Assembly: GCA_949358305.1 (NCBI GenBank)
Contig: OX442314.1
Coordinates: 54,943,369-55,003,368, forward strand
Direction: 5' to 3'
DNA: 60,000 bases
From: Strigamia acuminata
Lineage: Eukaryota > Arthropoda > Chilopoda > Geophilomorpha > Linotaeniidae
Each line of letters opens with the position of its first letter. The stretch's first letter is position 1. The notes beneath the pieces were generated by a model. That model made no database searches. It saw only the letters and a list, made by a program, of their open reading frames with translations, and was not told the DNA's origin. A program made the translations under genes and the position numbers. Below, piece by piece: positions 26,971 through 35,839 of this stretch.

Positions 26971-29435
26971 AGGAATCTTGTGACATCTCGATCCTTCATC
27001 GCAATTTGAATTTGGTGGAATGCCTTCTCAATGTCTGCCATGATTGCAATCAATTTCGCTCGAAATCCTAGCAAAATAAATATGATGTTTGGCAGGAAAT
27101 TAATGCCTTTTGACAGGCAGTCATTCAACGACAATTGTCCTTTTTTATGGGATGATGCGTCAAATACTATACGCATTTTTGTTGTTGTTCGATTTTCGCG
27201 TATGACGGGTCTATGTGGCATGTAGTAAGTTGTGCCGGGTTCGTCGCTCTCTTTTATTTCCTCCACGATTCCTTGTGCCAGTTGGTCGTCTATCACCTTC
27301 TTATATTCGAGGTAAAGGTTGGGCTGCTTCCGGAATCTGCGAATGAGATTTAAAAAACGCTGCTCCGCCACTTGACGGTTGTCATCGAGTTCGTCTGGAT
27401 TGATGATCCACGGCATGTCGACTTGGTAATTGTTTCCCGTCCACTTAATCGAATTGTTAAATTTTTCCAATACTTGCAGTTCATCTGTCGAGTTTATTGA
27501 TTCGTGCTTCACTCCAATGGCTTCCAATTCCCAAAATTGGCGAAGAATGTCGTCATTAGATGGATGAACCGCAATTTGGTTGATGCGACGCGTCTGTGTT
27601 GCGAGGATTTGAGTTGCGTTCGTCGTCTGGCCATGCAGGGTCCAACCAAATATTGTTTCCACTGCCATCAAGTTTTCTTCAACTGATTTGATCCGTCCCG
27701 TTACCACCTTCCAATAGTTGTCGCATCCGATCAAAATGGCAATCTGGCTTGAATGCAGCGCAGCCGACTTGCATTGGACTTGAACCTCCAATTGTTTTAA
27801 ATTGTCTGTCAGTTGTGAGTTTGGCACTTCGCTGGGCGTCGATGTCAACTGTGGTATTTCAATCGCTGTGATTTCGATTGCTGATCGCTTCCCACAAGTC
27901 GTTTGTAGGCGTAACTTCACTTGGTGACACGTCTCGATTTTTGGCTCCTGTCCAAATACAGATAAGTTTAATTTTTCCGTACCTATCCGCTTCAGTTTTA
28001 ATTTTTGAACGATGTCCGATCTGATGAACGTCCTCTGTGCGCCCCCATCCACGTAACAAACGCCTGTTGTCGTCTGATTTTCCCCTCCGCTCAGTTTTAC
28101 CAGCGTGATTTTCAAAAATTCGAATATTGGTTGGCTTTGAGTGATGACGGTGTTTGTTTGAACGCTTGGAATTATGGCGTCCTTTTTGGGTGCATCACAG
28201 ATGTGGGTGTGATGTGGTCCGTCGCATCGAAAACACTTCATATTTGTTCGACATTCCTCGGTCTTGTGTGGGTTTTTGCCGAGGCATTTGAAACACGTGC
28301 CTTTTGTGCGCATTTTTTCACGTCGTTCTTCGGCAGTGAGTGGACAGGCCTTCCTGTCGTGTGATTTAGAGTTACAAAATTGACAGATTTTTACCGTCAC
28401 GTTCAGCTGCTTGAGTGAGCTTTCACGAATTTCCTTTTTCTTTTTATCCGCCCTTCCTTTTCCGCGAGTGGTGTCATGGTCCGGTTTCTGCTGTGGCTGC
28501 GGATTTGGTTTATTTTGGTCAGCCATCATGTCGTATTTGGCCTCCCTCGCGTTGAAATTCTGCAACCAAGTCATTAAGCGCAGCACGGAACGTTCTCCCT
28601 CGTGTTCACGGTCGTATTCGCGTATCAAATTGCGTGGAATGGCGGACGCGAGAGCTGGAAACAAAGTCTTTTGATACTCGATTAATTGCACATTTAAATT
28701 GGACAAATTCTCGATGTTAATTTCCACGTGGCGATGCAATTGTTGAAGGCCAGTGCGATCCCGATCGTCTCGTACAACAGGCAGGTTTGTCAAATTTTTT
28801 ATAAATCGGTTCTCCAAAATTAATGGGTCCCCATATTTCTTTTTTAACCTGTCTACTGCTGTTACGTAATTATTATCGGTGATTTCAAGGGCTCGTATGT
28901 CGTCCAGCGCTTCTCCAATCAGATAGGTCCGCAGATGCAGCATCTTGTGGGTGTTGCTCAAGGTCGCATCATCATCAACCTGGATTGAAAAGGTTTTCCA
29001 AAACCCGCTCCAGTTTTCTGGCCTTTTCCCGTCAAATTTCGGTATTTCCAGCGCTTTCCTTTTTATGTAAGTTGATGGAGTGGCTGGTGGAATTCCGTTG
29101 ACTATTTGCGAGGCGATAGGGTTAATTGGGTAATGCGAATTTAAATACCGTGTCATTGTGGCCTTTGTGGTTGTCACTCGATCTTCAGTCACGTCCATGC
29201 TCTCGGTATTTTCGTCGATTTCGTGTTCCGTTTTAGAGAGATCCATGACCGTGTCGAATGCCTTGGTCACGCGTTGAAGTTTTCGTTCGAGTTGCGCTTC
29301 CCACACGGTAATTGTGTCCTTAGCCACGATGGTTTGAGTAGTAGTTAGGGCTGTGGTGATCGTGGCCATCAACGTATCGGTGACGACAATGGCGGCGGTA
29401 AACGCCCTTCTCTTCAGCTCATACTGGCGCACCAT
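26931..29435 (-). CDS. gag-pol: BEL Gag, protease and start of RT; frame broken in RT
   Basis: The open frame reaches 29510, but the ATG at 29435 (MVRQYELKRRAF) is the likely start; the upstream ATG lies in the LTR. Gag includes ALEIPKFDGKRPENWSGFWK, typical of the DUF1759 region. Two zinc knuckles follow (CFKCLGKNPHKTEEC and CFRCDGPHHTHIC). The protease site reads YVDGGAQRTFI, with DGGA instead of the common DSGA. RT starts with KMRIVFDASS and IMADIEKAFHQI. The frame ends about 25 residues later in sequence unlike RT, while the downstream frame resumes RT, so a one-base shift lies near 26935-26975. The break could be a mutation, an assembly error or, less likely, recoding. Confidence 0.92.
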   Translation of the reverse strand: MVRQYELKRRAFTAAIVVTDTLMATITTALTTTQTIVAKDTITVWEAQLERKLQRVTKAFDTVMDLSKTEHEIDENTESMDVTEDRVTTTKATMTRYLNSHYPINPIASQIVNGIPPATPSTYIKRKALEIPKFDGKRPENWSGFWKTFSIQVDDDATLSNTHKMLHLRTYLIGEALDDIRALEITDNNYVTAVDRLKKKYGDPLILENRFIKNLTNLPVVRDDRDRTGLQQLHRHVEINIENLSNLNVQLIEYQKTLFPALASAIPRNLIREYDREHEGERSVLRLMTWLQNFNAREAKYDMMADQNKPNPQPQQKPDHDTTRGKGRADKKKKEIRESSLKQLNVTVKICQFCNSKSHDRKACPLTAEERREKMRTKGTCFKCLGKNPHKTEECRTNMKCFRCDGPHHTHICDAPKKDAIIPSVQTNTVITQSQPIFEFLKITLVKLSGGENQTTTGVCYVDGGAQRTFIRSDIVQKLKLKRIGTEKLNLSVFGQEPKIETCHQVKLRLQTTCGKRSAIEITAIEIPQLTSTPSEVPNSQLTDNLKQLEVQVQCKSAALHSSQIAILIGCDNYWKVVTGRIKSVEENLMAVETIFGWTLHGQTTNATQILATQTRRINQIAVHPSNDDILRQFWELEAIGVKHESINSTDELQVLEKFNNSIKWTGNNYQVDMPWIINPDELDDNRQVAEQRFLNLIRRFRKQPNLYLEYKKVIDDQLAQGIVEEIKESDEPGTTYYMPHRPVIRENRTTTKMRIVFDASSHKKGQLSLNDCLSKGINFLPNIIFILLGFRAKLIAIMADIEKAFHQIQIAMKDRDVTRFLWLRQTGTELVKQ

Positions 29436-29483
29436 TTTGATTGTTTCAAATTTCGGAAAAATATAAAATAATTGGATAATACT

Positions 29484-29504
29484 TCCCGGGTTTCGGCACC
29501 AAAA
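29484..29504 (-). other. BEL primer-binding site, tRNA-Phe type
   Basis: On the element strand, three bases after the LTR, the sequence TGGTGCCGAAACCCGGGA is complementary to the 3' end of metazoan tRNA-Phe, including CCA. This primes minus-strand synthesis. Confidence 0.8.
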
Positions 29505-30101
29505 TGTCAAATGCTGACACTAGTTCTCAATTTTAAGTAGTGAGTTCCAAAGTCCTAGTTGCAAATGATGATTTGAAGTTGAAAATTTGGTATTTCTTGT
29601 AGATTCCAAGATGGCAGTCAGAGTAGAAAATAAAGCACACGCACACAGTTTTGAGTCTAAAGCTATACTGAAGGTTTTATTTCACTGGGTGGGGGATATA
29701 TACAACAGATGCTCCCATTGGTTCAATGGATTCAAACCCAACAGGTGGGTGTAATTAAAGATGGAGACACATTCCAAACTTGGAGGTGTCTCCGAGGTTA
29801 TCTCTGGGGTCACAGACCTCAATTTGAGTGAAAATAAAACCAAATACAATAAAACAAGTAAAAACGTTATTTGGAATATTTAAAATAATGGAAATACAAA
29901 AAACACTTTTAGCAACTACAAAATTAATGTAAGAATAAAGAGTTTCAACAAAATAGATTTAAGCAATTTAGTAAATAAAAAACACACAAATTGTACACTT
30001 AAGGTATTTAAAAATCACAATATAAAATGCACAAAATAGTAAAACACAATAATTCAAAAAATAGACAAACATGTAATTTGTAAAACCACACGGTTTTCAC
30101 A
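29505..30101 (-). repeat. 5' LTR of the BEL element
   Basis: 597 bp, paired with 23622-24218, bordered by TGCCC on the outside (30102-30106). Confidence 0.95.
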
Positions 30102-30106
30102 TGCCC

Positions 30107-30619
30107 TTCTCTGGGACTTTACTCTTGGCTGCATCGAAAATTGTAGTGCCAGAACGAGTGGCCGGCAAAGAGACTTCATTCTTGGTCGCGCCAATTGGAC
30201 TGTCCGCCCAGCAAACTGCATCGCCTGCCGTGCAAGTTGAAGTGTGTACGATTGAAATGCCTTCAAAAAGGCACAAGCAACCCGAAAGAGTTAAGCAGGC
30301 AGCTGTACGAGCGGTAGTACATTCTGAACCACCAGCCGAAGTTTTAATGCCACAGTCCGTTTTTGTTGTTTCGCCAGCCAAGCGAATTGATATAATACAA
30401 ATGCCGAGTATTGACTTGTTAATACATCATACCAGTCAAGCAAAATATTTTACATCAATTGACCTCATTAAAGGCTACTACCAGGTAGCTATGGCTGAAG
30501 AAGACCGTCCAAAGACAGCTTTTTACACACCAAATGGACCCTACCAGTTCATTCTGATGCTTTTCGTATTGTGTAACGCGCCATGCACTTCCAAACCAAA
30601 GTCAGAGCTTCGGAACTGA
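30107..30619 (+). pseudogene. 3' part of the split ORF, with a Gypsy RT core fragment
   Basis: The frame continues the ORF from 23424 across the BEL element. It reads VPERVAGKETSFLVAPIGL, then a basic stretch, and at the end IDLLIHHTSQAKYFTSIDL and KGYYQVAMAEEDRPKTAFYT. The last part is the RT core including the first catalytic Asp (SIDL), then a degraded FVLCNAP. It stops before the YxDD box. So the ORF is a dead Gypsy pol piece fused to unknown N-terminal sequence. Confidence 0.65.
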
Positions 30620-31057
30620 CGGAAGAGTAAGAATGGTGAGGAAATAAGTAATTAACTTGTTATATAATTTTTATATTTTTTTATATAGGAGGGGCACCGT
30701 GCCAACGAGTGCACAGGCGAGGCCCGGTGTTTTGGGTGTAAGGAGGCAGGGCACATTTCTGCAAATTGTCCAAAAGTCAAGTGCTTCAACTGTGATGTGA
30801 ACGGTCACTACGCCAGCAAGTGTCCGGAACCGAAACGAGAACGAAAATCGACGAAACCGAAGGAGGTGAAGACGCACGCTTGTAAAAAGATCGTAGGAGA
30901 AGCCATGATCCCGAAATTCGCAACCAGAATGACGATCGCGGGACGCTCGTGCACGGCAGGCATCGACACGCAGAGTGAGTTGTGTTTGGTCAGTAAGCTA
31001 ACTGGACTGAACAATGCCGTGGAAGCTACGACGACGATGGCGCCCGCGATGAGATGA
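30590..31057 (+). pseudogene. gag zinc-knuckle and protease-like segment, probably spliced
   Basis: From 30689, after ttatatag, the frame reads EGHRANECTGEARCFGCKEAGH and has a CCHC knuckle pair (CFGCKEAGHISANC and CFNCDVNGHYASKC), then CTAGIDTQSEL, the same protease-like motif as in the gag-only element (CSAGINTQSEI). A possible 53-bp intron with gtgagg at 30636 and ag at 30688 would join it to upstream sequence in phase 0. The frame stops at 31057; the next gene starts at 31054 in another frame. It is a diverged relative of the gag at 21131-23053. Confidence 0.55.
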
Positions 31058-31567
31058 CGATTTACGATGCCGACGACGAATCTTCGGACATCGAGCAACC
31101 ACCCAATGAAGTCGACCACATGGACGTAAGCGTCGATGGCCACAGTATTACGGCTGGTTTGATGCGTCTGCCTGCCGGCATGGAAGAACCGCCGCTTCCC
31201 GGTTACTTCACGTACTCATTCTTTCCGGCGTTGGGCCCTTTGTCGCCCGACGATGAACTTGAAGTTCTAACGGAAATCTACCGTCCGCTTTCTCCGACCA
31301 TTCCTTTGGTAGACCCGCCCGGCTTTACCTTTAACATCTATACGCCCGCTGAAATCGAGCACGCGCTTGCTCTCGACTCCAACCCGTAAAAATTCTGCTC
31401 TGTTTTTCCTATTTTGAACTCAACTAATTTATTCCCATCTTTGTAGTGCGTCCGATTCCGTCATTGACGCTGACATGGCCGCTCTCGTTGAGCATTTCCG
31501 CTCGCAGCTGACGGTCCGAGACGCCGTTTGTCTCGAGCCATCCGCAGATTTCTTTAAGCCCGAATAA
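31054..31567 (+). CDS. small two-exon gene, unknown function
   Basis: Exon 1 is 31054-31385 and exon 2 is 31447-31567, joined by a 61-bp intron that starts GTAAAA and ends TTTGTAG. Splicing keeps the frame (phase 2 at a CCT codon) and gives 150 residues ending PSADFFKPE. The product starts MTIYDADDESSDIEQPPNE, is acidic and proline-rich, with PPLPGYFTYSFFPALGPLSPDDE. Its GC-rich codons differ from the AT-rich surroundings. The start overlaps the stop of the zinc-knuckle frame as ATGA, and the frame is open further upstream and acidic, so it may be the C-terminal part of the same gag with a frame change. No known domain. Confidence 0.55.
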
Positions 31568-31781
31568 ATCTCGTCAAATCCACAAAAAATTTCGTTTTCT
31601 CAGTTTTGCGTTTCTGCCCTTGATCGGGCCTCGATCGTTAACAATTCCGATCCTAATTTGTTTGTCAAAACATATGCCCAATTTATTTCTTCTCGACACA
31701 ATTTCAGCAAAATAATTATTTTTAAACACAAAAAAAATTCGTTTAACCCAATCCGAACATGGTAATAAAAAAAAACTCATT
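31568..31781. other. intergenic, nothing recognised
   Basis: AT-rich sequence after the two-exon gene. It contains a run of A before the shared 95-bp segment. No gene or structured RNA was seen. Confidence 0.4.
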
Positions 31782-31876
31782 TTTTGGATTTTTAGTTCAT
31801 TCTGCAAGACTAGGGTGTTCTAAACGCCTTGTAGAGTTTCAGGATAGATATCTAATTATAATCAATACTTATGCCA
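31782..31876 (+). repeat. 95-bp segment shared with 17965-18058, copy 2
   Basis: Nearly identical to the copy near 17965, including the splice-acceptor-like start. Here the frame continues downstream as INTYARDSGKKIKVVLIANN, then reaches a stop at 31974. Confidence 0.8.
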
Positions 31877-32015
31877 GAGATTCAGGTAAAAAAATAAAGG
31901 TGGTTTTGATCGCAAATAATAGCGTCGGCATTGTTAAAAAAAAAAGTGAGTTGGAGTCAAAGCATGGAGTTTGATGTAGTCCACAACTAAAATTACCAAT
32001 GGGGGAGTCGATATT

Positions 32016-32471
32016 ATGGCCGACAAGATGGCAAAGTTTAACATTCCAGAATCCACGACGGACACCATCGACGAGGACCAGAGCGAGGCGATAGAGCTTG
32101 ACCAGCTTCTCCTCACCGCTTGAGAAACGGAAGAAGCGGACGGTTTTGAGGGTGAATTCACCCAAAAAACTGGCCAAACTCCGGATTTGAACCAATTGTT
32201 GGATGGACCAGCACCGCAACTGCCAGCGCCCATCCAGCCAGTTGTTAAGAACAACATAGTTTTGGCGGAGATCGTGGCACTCAATGAGCCACGAGTTCCC
32301 CCGTTAACTATAAAGAGGCCGAAGAAGACAAAACGAGGTATTGCCGATGACTGCACCCAAGCAGCCAAACAGTCGCGAAACATATCGTCATCTTCGTCTT
32401 CCAAAGCAGACGAGACGCCAGTGAAGAAGAGGAAGCCAAAACCGAAGACAATCAAGAAGCGCGGAGGCTAA
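32016..32471 (+). pseudogene. ORF with one in-frame TGA, basic C-terminus
   Basis: From ATG 32016 the frame reads MADKMAKFNIPESTTD and is open for 35 codons to TGA at 32121-32123. It then continues open for 115 codons to a stop at 32469. The second part goes from acidic through a proline-rich stretch to a strongly basic tail (KKRKPKPKTIKKRGG) that looks like a nuclear localisation or nucleic-acid-binding tail. Apart from the TGA it appears intact. I do not recognise the protein. An alternative start is the Met at 32187. Confidence 0.5.
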
Positions 32472-32653
32472 ATCGACGACACGAACCGGCGTCAAACGAG
32501 GCTCTTTAGCTTCAATAGTTAAAAAAGAGAAATCTAATGTTAAAATTAGTCAAATAGTCAAATGTCATTTATCAAATCACAGAAATGTCAAAATCTTTTA
32601 ATCAAATACTCGAACTGTATTAATTTGTTGTTTTTCATGTAATTACCAACTAG

Positions 32654-32931
32654 GGGTAGGTTTCGCCAAACATCCTGGGGACTCAGAGGATGATGTCAAC
32701 ATTTTCGAAAATTACGATATAGGACAGGAGTTAGATAACACTCCTCCTGAGAGTGAATCTGAGCTTGAGCCTGAGCCTGAGCGTAGACATTATGCAATTA
32801 GAACTGCAGAAAATGTGGTTGCACCAATAGAAGTAGAACAGTCAGAAACCAGTTCATCAGAAAGTTCTATTGAAGTAAGTTCCTCCGAATTAGAAACCAG
32901 TGAAGACTCAGGTATTCATGAAATGAAATAA
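32654..32931 (+). CDS. acidic terminal-exon-like ORF
   Basis: After accaactag (ending 32653) a frame encodes VGFAKHPGDSEDDVNIFENY and a long Glu/Ser-rich stretch ending EDSGIHEMK before TAA at 32929. The acceptor and open frame fit a terminal exon. No upstream exon could be identified with confidence; the ORF at 32016 is the nearest candidate. Function is unknown. Confidence 0.4.
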
Positions 32932-33144
32932 ATTAAACATTATTTTCTGCAAATGCAAGGATCTGGATCCATGGAAAGTTTAAGTATTGTTCCACATGGA
33001 AACGCTAGCGAGCTTGCCAAAGATGGTGGATAACCACAACCACCAGCGAGTATTCCAGCCAGCTGCCCACGAAAATGTTTGTTTGTGTTCATTAATATAT
33101 AAATTCATTAACTTATTTTCTTTTATTTAATTCAGTTAACTAAA

Positions 33145-33683
33145 ATGGAAAACCAGCAACAACATAACCGAAAACGTAAGCATCGACGAAACCGAAGCAA
33201 ACTTTATACACAAAGAAATGAAGATGAAGGAAAGGAGCCATCTGATTTTGTTCAGGTGCCAATTTTTGATATGGAAATTCATGATTCTGCAATATTAGAA
33301 AGTCAGGTAAATGACTTAATTACGGCAATGGATGAGACACCAGCGAAGGTTGATTTAAGCGTAAATGGTAACACATTTTTTATAATTATTACAGTCTTTT
33401 TTATGTTTAAATTTATTAGATTTATTAACTTAATTGAATGTATTAATAGATAAAGAAGAACCCATTATTCAAGATACGAACCAGTCAAAAAGGGATAAGG
33501 AAGAAATAGCCGAGGAAGTAGTTGGAGACACTGATGCAAATGGTAACCAAATATTTTATAATGTTTTAAGACTAAATATTAAATTTGTTTCAATGTCCAG
33601 ACTGTGAACCTCCACATTGGTACACCAATCTTCCACAGCATTACGAATGCATTCATGACAAGATCCCAAAAAGATCGCTCTAG
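33145..33683 (+). CDS. three-exon gene encoding a small acidic protein
   Basis: Exons are 33145-33367, 33450-33542 and 33601-33683. Introns are 82 and 58 bp; both start gtaac directly after AATG and end in ATAG or CCAG, and both are phase 1. The spliced product is 132 residues. It begins MENQQQHNRKRKHRRNRSKL (basic), turns acidic in exon 2 and ends with DCEPPHWYTNLPQHYECIHD and a short basic tail. The matching AATG/GTAAC donors suggest exon-intron duplication. No known domain; the coherent splicing is the main evidence that it is real. Confidence 0.6.
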
Positions 33684-33795
33684 AGAGGATTAAGAATGCA
33701 CTAGAGGAGATGAAAGCTGGCCCAAAAAAAAGATTAATTCGAAATCAGCCTGTCCAATATGTCCAAATTAGACTGGAACGAGGCTGGGTCAACAT

Positions 33796-34017
33796 ATGAA
33801 AACAGACAGGACTCAATTTATACAAGAAGGGAAAGATAAGTACGCAGAGTTGCAGGAAATACAAGAGGCATCCGATGCATCATCGTCATTGTCATCGTCT
33901 TCATCAGATAAGAATGTGAGGTCAACACGTGCTGCTGATTCGAAGCTGCTGTATATATCGTCAGAGAATAATATTGTTTTAAGCCTAGACGAACAAAGCC
34001 AACGAATAAAAGCCTAA
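33796..34017 (+). CDS. small Ser-rich ORF, 73 aa
   Basis: MKTDRTQFIQEGKDKYAELQ, then a Ser run (ASSSLSSSSSDK) and QRIKA at the end. It follows the three-exon gene by 110 bp in the same direction and could be another exon of that region. There is little else to support it. Confidence 0.3.
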   Translation: MKTDRTQFIQEGKDKYAELQEIQEASDASSSLSSSSSDKNVRSTRAADSKLLYISSENNIVLSLDEQSQRIKA

Positions 34018-34400
34018 ACTACAAATCGTAGCTTAGCATTTCATCGTGTCCACAGCCAACGGACCCAAAACGATTTTTATAATTCATATTTCAATACATG
34101 TAAAATTTAACTTTTAAATAAAATTACTTTTAGTAGAGCCATGTTTGCAAACATCAGATTAGAATTAGTGGCATCTTTAGATTTGGCTTTATCAAAACGC
34201 GGATCAGTCACATATGATTGTATTCAAAAAGTAAGCAATAGAAATCGTGATAATTTGGGCAAGAACGACAATGACCCAATGAATTGGTTATTATACCAGC
34301 ATTAGAACGTGAACCACCTGTGACAATGGCAATTATGTGTACCACAGAACGAGTTTGTCATCAATGCGACAAAAGACGACGGCTCATATGGAAGATTAAT
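34018..34400. other. degraded coding-like DNA
   Basis: From 34141 one frame reads MFANIRLELVASLDLALSKR and goes on to DDNDPMNWLLYQ-like sequence with stops. I do not recognise it. It ends at an ATTACCGGTAAA palindrome-like site, where a duplicated segment begins. Confidence 0.3.
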
Positions 34401-34989
34401 TACCGGTAAACACAATAGAAAGAAAAAAATCTAATTTTCCAACTGTGCGAATATTTAAATACACCCATAGCTAATTTTTATCGCCTTAAATAATATTCCT
34501 GTTGGTGAGGAAAGGAATGTGAATGGATAAAAATGTAACAAATATTCATTCTTTCACCACAACTTAATTAATTGATGTTTAATTAGTTAAAGCAATGAAT
34601 TGCTAAGTGTTTAGATATGGAGGCCACGTTAAAATTGCTCCATGCTGCATTCATAGAATGGAATACAGTCTTACAACAGCAATATCATGCATTTGGTAAA
34701 CGCTACATCCACAAAACGGGAATGCAGGCTAACAATACCAAAGAATAAAATTCAATTTCAAAACACTAGACCAGAGCTCTCATTCAGCACCACTGGAATA
34801 ATTGACCAGTGGCCCAGGGGCAACCACGAGGAGGTAGAGAGTTGGATTTCCTGCCCCCAATTCGCACAATAAAATATCTTTGTAAAATCTTCAATGAAAC
34901 CAATCAAATTCTCCCCACGCGGATGACTAGAAATCACACAATGGCTGCGGCAACGGCCTGGTAAATTGAACAAAGAAAATAATAAAATT
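34401..34989. repeat. segmental duplication, copy 1 (partner 53048-53603)
   Basis: From ttaccggtaa through attcctgttggtgaggaaagg, agaccagagctctcattcagc and gcaaccacgaggaggtag to ggcctggtaaattgaac, the two regions align with about 10 percent differences. Copy 1 is followed by a 6.7-kb LTR element and then continues at 41664; copy 2 carries a MITE at 53605. Confidence 0.85.
34986..34989. repeat. target-site duplication AATT, left
   Basis: AATT precedes the left LTR and recurs at 41664-41667. The uninserted sequence is visible in the duplicate near 54293 (aataaatttgtgtcc). Confidence 0.85.
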
Positions 34990-35808
34990 TGTCGCGTCCT
35001 ACTTTGTATAGGTTTAAATAGCGCTAACGTGTAATACTTTACCTGTGATCAATTATGCAAATACCCAAATGAATACTAAATGTATGTAAATAAACAGGTA
35101 ATTTATTCACCAGGCTTTATGCCTTTAAAATACACTCAGTAATAATTCTAGAGTCGACGTGGTCAGCGTCGAACAAAGGATTTCTCAAGATGGCGTCGTC
35201 GATTCCGCGTAGTCGGCGGAACAAAGGCGGCGTCTCGAGTTGTCGTTAATTCGTCACGGATTCGTCTTCACGGACGCGGTGGAATGCTCTCTCGAGTCTT
35301 CTATCCGTGCCTGTTGTCTAGGGTTTGGTTTAGCGTCGCAGAGGCCTCGTCTAGGAACTTTGGGGTTCCCTACAAAGCACTCGGACACTTACTTCGGCGA
35401 ATAATCGTCTGGGCGATTATTCTGGGTGATTTCACAAGGGCTATTCTCGTGCTTTCGCAGGAATAGCTCGCAAGTGACTTCGTGAGAGTTACAGTTTGCA
35501 CTTTACTCAGCGATCCTCGATCAATCCTAACTTGTAGTTGAAGTTGGCCTGACGGTGAGGTAGTTGCTGTGTTCTTGGTGTCGTTTGTGTAAGTTCTGTC
35601 TTTTGGCGGGAATTTCTCCCTTTTATGGGTCAGTGTGAGGGGCCGGCGCAGCCAATGGGGGCTTGCCACCCGACACCTCACTCCCCTCGGGGCACACACC
35701 TGCTCAGAGAGAGGCGGAGCCAACACGAGAGGAATGACCCGTCTGTTGCAGTGAGTCAAAGGGCAAATATCCGCTTGGGGGGAATATTTATCCCTTTTGC
35801 TCACCACA
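34990..35808 (-). repeat. 3' LTR of the giant-ORF element
   Basis: 819 bp. On the element strand it contains CCATAAAAGGGAG (plus 35613-35626), a TATA-like core promoter preceded by GCCATTGGCTG-like CCAAT sequence. The same box is kept in the solo LTR. Confidence 0.93.
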
Positions 35809-35822
35809 CGTCCTTCCCCCAG
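35809..35822 (-). other. polypurine tract of the giant-ORF element
   Basis: On the element strand CTGGGGGAAGGACG directly precedes the 3' LTR TGTGGTGAGC. It primes plus-strand synthesis. Confidence 0.75.
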
Positions 35823-35839
35823 CTTTGAACACGGGGTGT

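Larger units (their letters stand above)
23622..30101 (-). mobile_element. young BEL/Pao LTR retrotransposon
   Basis: LTRs of 597 bp (23622-24218 and 29505-30101), identical by eye, start TG, end CA and are flanked by a 5-bp duplication TGCCC (23617-23621 and 30102-30106). Five bases is usual for BEL/Pao. Coding is on the minus strand: gag with zinc knuckles, an A17-type protease, RT, RNase H, integrase and a C-terminal DUF5641-type region. A primer site complementary to tRNA-Phe follows the 5' LTR. One frame change in RT breaks pol. It sits in an older RT-containing ORF. Confidence 0.96.

Noticed and set aside
32121-32123. Selenocysteine at the in-frame TGA
   Set aside because: No SECIS-like structure noticed downstream and no selenoprotein family similarity.
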